From the NCBI GenBank assembly GCA_905233295.1, contig CAJODX010000009.1, positions 829 to 15,124 of the forward strand: a DNA stretch of 14,296 nucleotides, read 5' to 3'. Positions within the stretch are counted from its first letter, which is position 1. Every line of letters starts with the position of its first letter. Positions 8,101 through 13,681 of the stretch are shown here, in pieces. The stretch comes from an uncultured Synergistales bacterium. Lineage in GTDB: Bacteria; Synergistota; Synergistia; Synergistales; Aminobacteriaceae. Both the position numbers and the translations under genes were made by a program. Below the pieces are notes generated by a model. It did not search any database. It was not told where the DNA came from and was given only the letters and a program-made list of their open reading frames with translations.

Positions 8101-9088
8101 GACCATTTCTGTTACAGGAACAAAGCCGGTTGCAATGACGTGTTCAATCGCGGATTCCGACAAAACAAAATTCGGAATTGACTCTCTTGAAGACATCGGA
8201 CTGTCTTTTGTTGTCGATGAAGCTTCCGGCACTGCTGAACTCAAAGGAACGCCTACACAGTCGGTAAAGAATCTTCCATTGCAGATAACCGCTGAAAATG
8301 TTGCCGGCACAGCAACTAAAAAATGTAATTTGACGGTTCAGGGAACAAAACCTGCGTTCTCAAATTCCGTAGCAGCTACAGTGAAAGCGGCTGCAGGCGA
8401 TGATATTAATATTGCCATTGCCGTTACGGGGACAAAAAATATAAAAATTACAATGAACAATGTGAGCGGTCTGACTTTGACCCAGCATGATGATTTCAAT
8501 GCAACAATCACAGGGACTGCACCGTCTAAAGCGAAAAAACTTAACATTAAAGTTACAGCAGCAAACGCAGACGGGAAAGCTACGAAAACGATTGTGATGC
8601 AGACTGAGACAGCAACATCTTCAGCCACAGGCAGCTCATTTGAAATTGAAGATGACGGCAAAGATGTTGAAAACCAATCTGAAACCGAAGATATTTTCAA
8701 TGAAAAAGAATCCGGCGGCGCGGCATCAAGTCAGCAGATTTTGAATTTAGGTGCGGAACGAAGCATAAAAGCTCTCGGAAATTCAGAACTTGAAGCTCTG
8801 AAAGGTTTCACTGTGGCGGCTGTCTTGCCTGAGATGAGCGTTACTGAAAGCGGAATGTACGATCTTGAAGTTGATCTCGATCCTGAAATCGGAGAGGGTC
8901 GCGAGTTGGTCTGGTTTGCATTCGCCAGAAACAGAAATAAAAATGACGATGATGAAATCGCGGAATTTTTCAATCTCGAAGGCGAAGAAATCACAAAGAC
9001 AACCTCAGAAAACGCGGTTTTAATTTCCGTCTGGCTCAACGAGGGAGATGTTTACGCTCCTGTCATAGCCGTGAAAGACAAGGATTAA
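5198..9088 (+). CDS. Secreted multidomain C1A (papain-family) cysteine protease with Ig-like repeats
   Basis: A 1296-residue exported protease, probably a cell-surface or secreted degrader of proteins or peptides. Seen: signal peptide (Lys-Lys, hydrophobic core, AFA cleavage site near residue 23); a short linker or propeptide to about residue 85; a papain-family catalytic domain with oxyanion Gln106, catalytic Cys112 in the ACWAF motif, His280 in NHAV and Asn310 in KNSWG; a lectin-like region (about 352-515) of the kind that commonly follows bacterial C1 domains; seven Ig-like repeats (about 518-1137); an acidic, Ser-rich linker; and a C-terminal domain (about 1180-1296). No sortase motif, terminal membrane helix or other anchor is visible, so it is either freely secreted or held by the C-terminal domain. 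It is monocistronic, with its own leader and a strong terminator. The catalytic assignment is firm; the substrate and location are inferred. Confidence 0.92.
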   Translation: MLKKFSFALTAFLIFVFSVSAFAEEELTEAPLSNEFIEWQAGNDGEKNKGGIIPFPVNMSHLAENPPLEISSRNPLIPNVKATTIPSYYDLRDVNGTSYVTDVKDQNPYGACWAFAAIGAMESNYLKQNPGADIDLSERHLAWFTFKNSDSSKAFSLNSSYESIMDQGGNSFYPTALYSRLDGPVSETDVPYAQEPSATTPESYTRTLRLRNVYYLSRTQFNVNGSTSNRDAVKQRIMNSGAVVASYYSFVQEDYTPGYRQVSSNEISYYKPGTGTSVNHAVQLIGWDDNYSKNNFQTTPKSNGAWLVKNSWGTKWSNGSTNVKNSDGCFWMSYEQFLSEGAAFEVETVNDDMKIYCYDPLGWCLSKTISGISAVYFANVFKAERAGEKLTEVAFYTPDNNLTYTVDIYTGMSSMPSSSPVNGVSVSSQTAVINCAGYHTITLDTPVDLTQNEYFSVVVKLSKTNLIPVEGVVGGLSNHATIEKGSFISSNGTKWTTGASVNANTCVRAFTVTANNVAPKITNSYPPDALLGAEYSFKFSASGSRPLTWSLSGNIPDGLSLDADTGVFSGTLTKKGNFTFTVTVANSSGTDLKNFTMNVFDKPEIVTSEIEGYVGYDLNETLKLSDGKASSWSIKSGTLPKNLVLDSSTGVISGKPKSQGTTSVSITAASSAWEVNKSIKFVINAKPTKPKISTSKLSDGNIEKSYTATIAASGTKPITLEIEGLPTGLDMSSSGAISGTPTVAGTFTMKVTARNVYTDLNNTEVTKNVRLKIKADAPVIKTPSSIPSGILGQEYEGYQFELSAGTLPVTWTASGLPSGMSLSSLGILSGTPTRAGTFNINLKVTNDGGKVSLKVPFTVYQIPEITTTKISNGTTDKKYTAKFTAKGTTPISWDIEGLPDTLKLTLNETGTQAVLSGTPVEAETYELKISAGNLAGVGTKTLSFTVKGVAPRISASPAKAAADKSYSSTISVTGTKPVAMTCSIADSDKTKFGIDSLEDIGLSFVVDEASGTAELKGTPTQSVKNLPLQITAENVAGTATKKCNLTVQGTKPAFSNSVAATVKAAAGDDINIAIAVTGTKNIKITMNNVSGLTLTQHDDFNATITGTAPSKAKKLNIKVTAANADGKATKTIVMQTETATSSATGSSFEIEDDGKDVENQSETEDIFNEKESGGAASSQQILNLGAERSIKALGNSELEALKGFTVAAVLPEMSVTESGMYDLEVDLDPEIGEGRELVWFAFARNRNKNDDDEIAEFFNLEGEEITKTTSENAVLISVWLNEGDVYAPVIAVKDKD
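6748..8610 (+). repeat. Seven tandem Ig-like (putative Ig / He_PIG) domain repeats
   Basis: About seven units of 82-100 residues start near 6748, 7000, 7252, 7525, 7780, 8040 and 8344. Each opens with a Pro-x-Ile-like strand, has a central G-[ST]-x-P-[ILV] motif often followed by W, and ends with a variant of [IL]SGTP plus a 'T-V-x-A-x-N' strand. The later units are degenerate: unit 6 has LKGTP and unit 7 ITGTA. At DNA level the units are well diverged, so this is an old protein repeat rather than a recent duplication. Such arrays usually act as spacers or binding modules. Confidence 0.8.
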
Positions 9089-9119
9089 AAAAAATTTTTA
9101 AGATTTAAAATTAAAGAAA

Positions 9120-9155
9120 AAAACAGGGTGTTGAAAGGCACTCTGTTTTTTATTT
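9120..9155 (+). terminator. Rho-independent terminator after the protease gene
   Basis: AAAACAGGGTG (9120-9130) pairs with CACTCTGTTTT (9139-9149) in an 11-base stem with one G-T wobble, closing an 8-base loop. A T-rich tail follows on the + strand. It lies 31 bases after the protease stop and separates that gene from the replication-like pair. Confidence 0.88.
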
Positions 9156-9193
9156 TGTAATTTTCAAACGGCGTGTTAATATTTTCCATACGC

Positions 9194-9199
9194 TATAAT
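9194..9199 (+). promoter_or_regulatory. Possible -10 box for the replication-like gene pair
   Basis: A perfect TATAAT lies 44 bases before the TTG start at 9243 and after the preceding terminator, where a promoter is expected. No good -35 hexamer lies 16-18 bases upstream, so the call is tentative. A transcript from here could read through into the mgtC-like gene, ilvE and ispE. Confidence 0.4.
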
Positions 9200-9242
9200 T
9201 AAATTTCAGTTTAAAAATTTTTAATCAGGAGAGTGAATTATT

Positions 9243-10388
9243 TTGGCTTGGCTTGAAGCCCATCAGGAATTGCCCCGGCATCCTAAAACGAAACGTTTTG
9301 CGAGAATGTTAAAAATTTCAATTCCGCAGGCGGTAGGTCATCTTTTTCTGCTTTGGTGGTGGGCAGTGGATTATGCTGAAAACGGCGATCTTTCAAAATA
9401 TGACGCTGATGATATTGCTGATGCCGTTCAGTGGGACGGAGATCCTGAGGAATTTTTAAACGCAATGATTGAATGCGGTCCGGGAGACTCAAGCGGCTTC
9501 ATTGAAAAAGATGATGCCGGAAATATGTTTGTGCATGACTGGGATAAATACAGCGGAAGGCTCGTTGAAAAACGGGAAAAAAATCGTCAACGTCAGGCAA
9601 GGGTAAGAAAAAATAATTCGCTCAAAAAAATTCTTGAAGAAAAAGAAGAAAAAGAAAAAATTAACGAAAAAACAATAGAAATTTCGGCAAAAAAACAAAA
9701 ATCAAACAGTAGCTCAAGTATTGAAAAAACTGAAGAAATTCAATATGAAAAAAATGTAACGCGTGACAGTGCCGTTACAAGCGCATTACGTGCGAGTGAG
9801 TCGCAGGGCTACATAACAGAACACAACAGAACACAACAGAACAAAACAAAACAGAACACAACAGCAGAAAAAAAAGCCACCCGCCCGCCCTCGAAAAAAT
9901 CTGCTGCGGCTGTCGGACAGGAAAAAATTAATCTCGGCGAAATTATTTCGCTCTGGAACACAAAACTCGCTCCCCTTGGCTTTTCTCGTGTCCTGAAGCA
10001 AACTTTACCGCGAGAAAAAGCTCTCGAAGTCTTGCTGAACTCTTCCCCCGACCGAAACAAATTCCGCTGGTGGCAAGAAGTTTTCGACCGTATCAGCTCG
10101 TCGGAATTTTTGCGAAAAAGCATTCAGGAACGCAACTGGTTCACTCTCGACTGGCTGCTGAACGAGCATAATCTCGTCAAAGTCCTCGAAGGACGTTACG
10201 ACAACAGGGCAAAACCCGCGCAAAAAAATTCCGGCAACAGCAATGCTCAAAACGAGCCAAGAGCAAACTCCATCGACGAAATTTTAGCAAAACACCGCGC
10301 TAAAAATTCAAACGCAATCGACGCTGAATTTCGCGTTGTCGAAGAGGGTGAAGACGGTGATAGAGAGCGATCGCCCGGCGTTCGATGA
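9243..10388 (+). CDS. Phage-type replisome organizer / replication-initiation protein
   Basis: A 381-residue protein resembling phage replication organizers (proteins that bind a replication origin and recruit helicase loading factors). Seen: an N-terminal domain (about 1-110) rich in Trp and acidic residues, opening with MAWLEAHQEL and ending with a V-H-D-W-D-K-Y motif like those in phage DUF4373/DnaD-associated N-termini; a long charged, low-complexity linker (about 110-225) rich in Lys, Glu, Asn, Gln and Thr; and a C-terminal domain (about 229-325) with an SLWN motif, an FDRISSSEFL stretch and a LDWLL...KVLEGRYDN ending, the usual tail of such proteins. The start is TTG, with AGGAGAG at 9227-9233; an in-frame TGA at 9234 rules out anything further upstream. 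It overlaps the next gene by 32 bases. The replication link is a family-level resemblance read by eye, not proven. Confidence 0.7.
   Translation: MAWLEAHQELPRHPKTKRFARMLKISIPQAVGHLFLLWWWAVDYAENGDLSKYDADDIADAVQWDGDPEEFLNAMIECGPGDSSGFIEKDDAGNMFVHDWDKYSGRLVEKREKNRQRQARVRKNNSLKKILEEKEEKEKINEKTIEISAKKQKSNSSSSIEKTEEIQYEKNVTRDSAVTSALRASESQGYITEHNRTQQNKTKQNTTAEKKATRPPSKKSAAAVGQEKINLGEIISLWNTKLAPLGFSRVLKQTLPREKALEVLLNSSPDRNKFRWWQEVFDRISSSEFLRKSIQERNWFTLDWLLNEHNLVKVLEGRYDNRAKPAQKNSGNSNAQNEPRANSIDEILAKHRAKNSNAIDAEFRVVEEGEDGDRERSPGVR
9811..9868 (+). repeat. 10-base-period tandem repeat inside the replication protein linker
   Basis: Three near-identical units acaNaacaga at 9811-9820, 9821-9830 and 9831-9840, followed by degenerate copies to about 9868. 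Because the period is not a multiple of three, successive units are read in different phases, giving a Gln/Asn/Thr/Lys-rich disordered stretch. It resembles the iteron-like or slippage repeats that often sit in phage replication genes. Confidence 0.7.
10343..10348 (+). promoter_or_regulatory. Ribosome binding site for GTG start at 10357
   Basis: AGAGGG, eight bases before GTG 10357 and inside the preceding gene. It supports this GTG over the in-frame TTG at 10336, the GTG at 10348 and the ATG at 10393. Confidence 0.55.
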
Positions 10389-10953
10389 GATCATGGATTT
10401 CGTGAATGACCTGACGATAATGCCCAGCGGAAAAGATTTATCGCGAATGAAAACGGCGTTGTTCACAAGTCTTGAACAATATCCGCTCGATGTAGTAGCA
10501 AAGGCTGTTAATGCGCATTGCAGGACTGAAAAATTTTTCCCGATGCTCGCAGATATTATCCGGCAAATCGAAGGCACTCCCGATGAAAGAGCGGCTCTTG
10601 CGTGGTCTTTGGTGATGAAGGCGAAACGAAAATATAAACTTCGCAGAGCGATAAAATTTCCTGTTCCTGCGATTCATTTTGCGATTGAAAAAATGGGGGG
10701 CTGGGAGCGCGTTTACTGGTCGATAGATGACTCAAACGAAAGTTTTAAAGCCGCAGAATTTCAAAGATTTTTCAAAATCGGCGAGAAATGTGCATCATGG
10801 GAATTTGAAACAGGAAAAGTAAAAGTCTGTTCGTATTTTCCGTCTGAAGAAGAAATTTACGCGATCAGAAAGGGAAAAAAATTTAAACGTGAAATTTTTG
10901 ATGTTGAGACAGACAAAATAATAACCGAAAAATTTAAACAGTTAAGTATGTGA
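10357..10953 (+). CDS. Phage helicase-loader/inhibitor-like protein (G39P / DUF6475-like)
   Basis: A 198-residue protein (from GTG 10357) that looks like phage replicative-helicase loaders such as gp39 of SPP1. Seen: an N-terminal helical region with a 'LEQYPLDVVAKAV' stretch, then FFPMLADI near residues 60-67 (the 'fPP-x-x-x-DI' signature of that family), an IEG-x-x-x-ERAALAW stretch, and KMGGW at about 112-116, typical of the phage DUF6475 region. The C-terminal 60 residues are basic and unrecognised. Its start lies 32 bases inside the preceding gene, so the two are translationally coupled; this order (organizer then loader) matches SPP1 genes 38-39. No helicase gene follows, so it would have to act on the host DnaB. 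The function is inferred from motif resemblance. Alternative: an unrelated helical chromosomal protein. Confidence 0.6.
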   Translation: MIESDRPAFDEIMDFVNDLTIMPSGKDLSRMKTALFTSLEQYPLDVVAKAVNAHCRTEKFFPMLADIIRQIEGTPDERAALAWSLVMKAKRKYKLRRAIKFPVPAIHFAIEKMGGWERVYWSIDDSNESFKAAEFQRFFKIGEKCASWEFETGKVKVCSYFPSEEEIYAIRKGKKFKREIFDVETDKIITEKFKQLSM

Positions 10954-10976
10954 CATACGCGTTACTAAAACGCAAT

Positions 10977-10993
10977 AAAAATTTTTTTGAGGA
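10977..10993 (+). promoter_or_regulatory. A-run/T-run block plus ribosome site before the mgtC-like gene
   Basis: A5T7 at 10977-10988 runs directly into GAGGA (10989-10993), nine to ten bases before ATG 11002. The site excludes the in-frame TTG at 10987 as start. Confidence 0.6.
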
Positions 10994-11001
10994 TATTTTT
11001 T

Positions 11002-11736
11002 ATGAAAACTCCAATATTTTTTTATGATCCTCTGGCTGAATATCTAGGTTCATGGTCAACGGAAATTAATTTTTCTTCGCTCGTTTTCAGAATATGTCTT
11101 GTCGTTTTTCTCGCGGCTCTTGTAGGCTGCGAACGCTCAAGCAAAAGACATTCCGCAGGTCTTAGAACGTTCATAATAGTCTCTCTTGCCTCTGCTGTGT
11201 CATCTATGATTGACCTTTGCATTCTTTCGAGAACAGAGTACGGCTTTCCTGTCATATCGGCGGCTTCAGTCATTTCGATAGCAATGATCAGCGGAAATTC
11301 GATTTTATTCAGTTCAAAAAGTCAGATAAAAGGACTCACGACATCAGCAGGACTTTGGGCTTGCGGCGTTATAGGTCTGTCAGCGGGCGCGGGACTTTAC
11401 ACCATAACGCTAGTTTCATTTTTTGCTTTGCTGTGCTGTATCTCTCAGCTTCCTTTAATCGAAAGTATTTTGAAAGACCGCTCGAATCATTTTGAAGTTC
11501 ATCTTGAATTAAAAAATACTTATAATCTTCAGGATTTTGTAACGACAATAAGAAAACTCGGACTGAAAATTGACGATATAGAATCAAATCCGGCATATCT
11601 AAATTCAGGTCTCAGCGTTTATTCAGTTTCAATCACGATAAGCCAGAGAGATTTTAAAAAATACCGCAAGCATCGTGATATTATTGAAGCGTTACGTTCG
11701 CTCGATTATATTCATTACATTGAGGAAATGAATTAA
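11002..11736 (+). CDS. MgtC/SapB-family inner-membrane protein
   Basis: A 244-residue integral membrane protein. Known: the MgtC/SapB family is tied to growth in low magnesium and to control of other membrane ATPases or transporters. Seen: hydrophobic segments near 26-42, 54-72, 84-103, 116-134 and 135-155; the family motif region GCERSSKRHSAGLRTF at 42-57; a second conserved stretch GLTTSAGLW at 111-119 followed by the Gly-rich helix IGLSAGAGLY; and a soluble C-terminal domain (about 160-244) of the ACT-like kind. Odd: the usual GFLGAG-like motif between these two stretches is missing and replaced by SGNSILFSSKSQ. Upstream of the gene are two weak hairpins (10946-10958, 10959-10973), not strong enough to call a terminator. 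Family membership is well supported; its physiological role here is not visible. Confidence 0.85.
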   Translation: MKTPIFFYDPLAEYLGSWSTEINFSSLVFRICLVVFLAALVGCERSSKRHSAGLRTFIIVSLASAVSSMIDLCILSRTEYGFPVISAASVISIAMISGNSILFSSKSQIKGLTTSAGLWACGVIGLSAGAGLYTITLVSFFALLCCISQLPLIESILKDRSNHFEVHLELKNTYNLQDFVTTIRKLGLKIDDIESNPAYLNSGLSVYSVSITISQRDFKKYRKHRDIIEALRSLDYIHYIEEMN

Positions 11737-11749
11737 AATATAGTTTCAG

Positions 11750-11773
11750 AAAAAAAATTTTTTTCAAGGAGAG
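11750..11773 (+). promoter_or_regulatory. A-run/T-run block plus ribosome site before ilvE
   Basis: A8T7 at 11750-11764, one base, then AAGGAGAG at 11766-11773, six bases before ATG 11780. It is the longest example of the layout seen at four leaders here. A promoter in this 43-base gap is not evident. Confidence 0.6.
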
Positions 11774-11779
11774 TTTTTT

Positions 11780-12844
11780 ATGCAGATAAGTTTCACTAAA
11801 AATCCCAATCCCGGCAAAATGCCGCCGGAAGACAAATTAGGTTTCGGTTCAGTCTTTTCCGATCATATGTTTGTGATGGACTACACGGACGAGAAAAAAT
11901 GGCACAACGCAAGAATAGTTCCTTACGGTCCAATCGAAATCAATCCTGCAGCCAGTGTCCTTCATTACGCGAATGAAGTTTTCGAGGGCATGAAAGCCTA
12001 TCGCTGGGCTGATGATTCTATTCATCTTTTCAGACCGATGGAAAACGCAAAACGAATCAACATCTCCGCAGAACGAATCGGACTTCCCGAAATTCCGACC
12101 GACATTTTTGTTGAAGCCGTCCGTGAAGTTGTAAAAGTTGACAAAGACTGGGTGCCGCATTCGGAAGGAACTTCGCTTTACATTCGTCCTTTTTTGTTCT
12201 CGCTTGATCCTGAACTCGCTCTGCACGGAATCCATGAAGCAAAATTTATGATAATTCTTTCACCGAGCGCGAGTTATTTCGCTGAAGGCATAAAGCCCGT
12301 AAAAATTATGCTTGAAACTGAAGATGTAAGAGCTGTACGCGGCGGCACAGGCTACACAAAATGCGGAGGAAATTACGCGGCAAGCAACAGAGCAGGCGAT
12401 CGCGCAATGGCAAAAGGATATTCTCAGGTTCTTTGGCTCGACGGTGTTCACAGAAAATATATCGAAGAAGTCGGAGCTATGAACGTAATGTTCAAGATTG
12501 ACGGCAAAGTCGTAACGCCTTCGCTCGAAAACGGTTCGATTTTGGGCGGCATCACAAGAAAATCCTGTCTCGAAGTTCTGAGAAGCTGGGGCGTTCCTGC
12601 TGAAGAAAGATTATTGAGCGTTGACGAGTTAATCGGAGCGGCTGAGTCAGGAAAACTCGAAGAAGCTTTCGGAACAGGTACAGCGGCGGTTATTTCACCG
12701 ATCGGGGAACTTTTCTACAACAACAAAAAATACACGGTCAACGGCTTCAAAATCGGTCCTGTCGCGCAGAGATTATATGACGAACTCACGGGTATTCAGT
12801 GGGGCAAGAAGCCTGATCCTTTCGGGTGGACTGAATGCGTATAA
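11780..12844 (+). CDS. ilvE: Branched-chain amino acid aminotransferase (class IV, type II)
   Basis: A 354-residue pyridoxal-phosphate enzyme that transfers the amino group between leucine, isoleucine or valine and 2-oxoglutarate, the last step of branched-chain amino acid synthesis or the first of their breakdown, in the cytoplasm. Seen: LGFGSVFSDHMFVMDY near the N-terminus, YANEVFEGMKAYR, the cofactor lysine K194 in GYTKCGGNYAAS, EEVGAMNVMF and a GILGGITRKS-like motif, then FGTGTAAVISP near residue 295. The length and motif spelling fit the larger 'type II' bacterial/eukaryotic-like branch rather than the 300-residue E. coli form. A strong ribosome site precedes ATG 11780. The gene overlaps ispE by 10 bases, so the two share a transcript although their pathways differ. 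Confidence 0.96.
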   Translation: MQISFTKNPNPGKMPPEDKLGFGSVFSDHMFVMDYTDEKKWHNARIVPYGPIEINPAASVLHYANEVFEGMKAYRWADDSIHLFRPMENAKRINISAERIGLPEIPTDIFVEAVREVVKVDKDWVPHSEGTSLYIRPFLFSLDPELALHGIHEAKFMIILSPSASYFAEGIKPVKIMLETEDVRAVRGGTGYTKCGGNYAASNRAGDRAMAKGYSQVLWLDGVHRKYIEEVGAMNVMFKIDGKVVTPSLENGSILGGITRKSCLEVLRSWGVPAEERLLSVDELIGAAESGKLEEAFGTGTAAVISPIGELFYNNKKYTVNGFKIGPVAQRLYDELTGIQWGKKPDPFGWTECV

Positions 12845-13626
12845 TCCTTCCTACGTTCGCAAAAATAAATTTAACGCTCCGTGTTATCAACAAAAGACCG
12901 AACGGTTATCATAATATTGTCTCAACGTTCCTGAAAATTCCTTCGGGCGATGTTCTTTACGTTTCCGAATCGACAGCAGGAATTGATATTGTCAACGCCA
13001 GCGTGAGTATCAAAGGCGAAAATATTGTTTTGAAGGCTTTGCGTGCTGCACGTGAAGAAGGATTCAAATTTCCTTATCTGAACGTGATGATTCACAAGAG
13101 CATTCCTGCAGGTTCCGGACTTGGAGCAGGCTCTGGGAACGCAGCTGCTCTTTTGATTTGGCTTGGTGCGCAGAAAGTCGCTGCAAAAGTCGGAGCTGAT
13201 GTTCCGTTTTTATGTTCGGGGCTTGATATGGCTGTTGTGTCAGGTATTGGCGAAAATGTTGAACCAGCCAAAGGCGCAAGTATTCCGCACGGTGTGGTTG
13301 CGATTCCCGACTGGCAAATGGACACGAAAAGCGCGTATGAAGAAATTGACGAAACGAGCAGCGGTTTTGATACTTTGCTCGCAAGAACGGAAATGCGCGA
13401 CATGTACAGTGCTAATGTCGGAAAAAAAGTCGGACTGCTTCCGAATGATTTTCTGAAAGTCCTTTTAAAAAAATATCCGAAATATAATGAATTATTTTCG
13501 ATATTTGAACAGGCTGGAGCTGATGCATGGGGCGTAACAGGTTCGGGTAGCGGAGCATTTGCCATAATGAACGCGCCGAAATTTTTTAAGTTTCCAAGCT
13601 ATGTAAAAAACGTTTTATATTTTTGA
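12835..13626 (+). CDS. ispE: 4-(cytidine 5'-diphospho)-2-C-methyl-D-erythritol kinase
   Basis: GHMP-family kinase that phosphorylates CDP-methylerythritol at the 2-hydroxyl, the fourth step of the MEP pathway to isoprenoid precursors. Seen: N-terminal FAKINLTL with catalytic K10, the NGYHN motif near 23-27, the ATP-binding glycine loop at 91-104 (reads GLGAGSGNAA), catalytic aspartate D122 in GADVPF, and the C-terminal glycine motif GVTGSGSGAFA. Odd: it is 263 residues against a usual 280-300. The segment between the glycine loop and GADVP is only about 15 residues (about 26 in E. coli), and the second Ser of the usual GSS is Gly101. Catalytic Lys and Asp are present, so it is probably active. 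The ATG lies inside the end of ilvE; GGGTGGA at 12824-12830 can serve as ribosome site. Confidence 0.92.
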   Translation: MRIILPTFAKINLTLRVINKRPNGYHNIVSTFLKIPSGDVLYVSESTAGIDIVNASVSIKGENIVLKALRAAREEGFKFPYLNVMIHKSIPAGSGLGAGSGNAAALLIWLGAQKVAAKVGADVPFLCSGLDMAVVSGIGENVEPAKGASIPHGVVAIPDWQMDTKSAYEEIDETSSGFDTLLARTEMRDMYSANVGKKVGLLPNDFLKVLLKKYPKYNELFSIFEQAGADAWGVTGSGSGAFAIMNAPKFFKFPSYVKNVLYF

Positions 13627-13634
13627 AAAAGAAA

Positions 13635-13680
13635 AAGTCAGGAAAGAGAGAAAAAATTTTTTCATTCCTGACTTCCGTTT
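13635..13680. terminator. Bidirectional-type terminator between ispE and pfkA
   Basis: Perfect 10-base arms AAGTCAGGAA (13635-13644) and TTCCTGACTT (13665-13674) enclose 20 bases that include an internal A6T6 palindrome (13651-13662). T-rich sequence follows on the + strand and an A-rich stretch (13627-13636) precedes it, which is a T-run on the - strand, so it can serve both convergent genes. Confidence 0.85.
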
Positions 13681-13681
13681 T

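Noticed and set aside
6511..8700. Long open frames on the - strand within the protease gene (6511-7002, 8092-8310, 8338-8700)
   Set aside because: They lie opposite a clearly coding, repeat-rich gene, have no ribosome sites and resemble no family; they are by-products of its codon use.
9089..9242. Riboswitch or small RNA in the 154-base gap after the protease
   Set aside because: Only one simple terminator hairpin, a TATAAT and a ribosome site are visible; no conserved multi-stem structure.
10946..10973. Two small hairpins (GTATG/CATAC over the stop codon; GCGTT/AACGC) as a terminator between the loader-like and mgtC-like genes
   Set aside because: Stems are only five bases and the T-run follows after a gap; too weak to call, so read-through into the mgtC-like gene is likely.
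9160..10990. Flanking direct or inverted repeats that would mark the replication-like pair as an inserted element
   Set aside because: No matching ends longer than chance AT-rich matches were found by eye on either side.
13092..13565. 157-codon frame on the - strand within ispE
   Set aside because: Opposite a well-supported kinase gene; Pro/Ser-rich shadow with no start signal.
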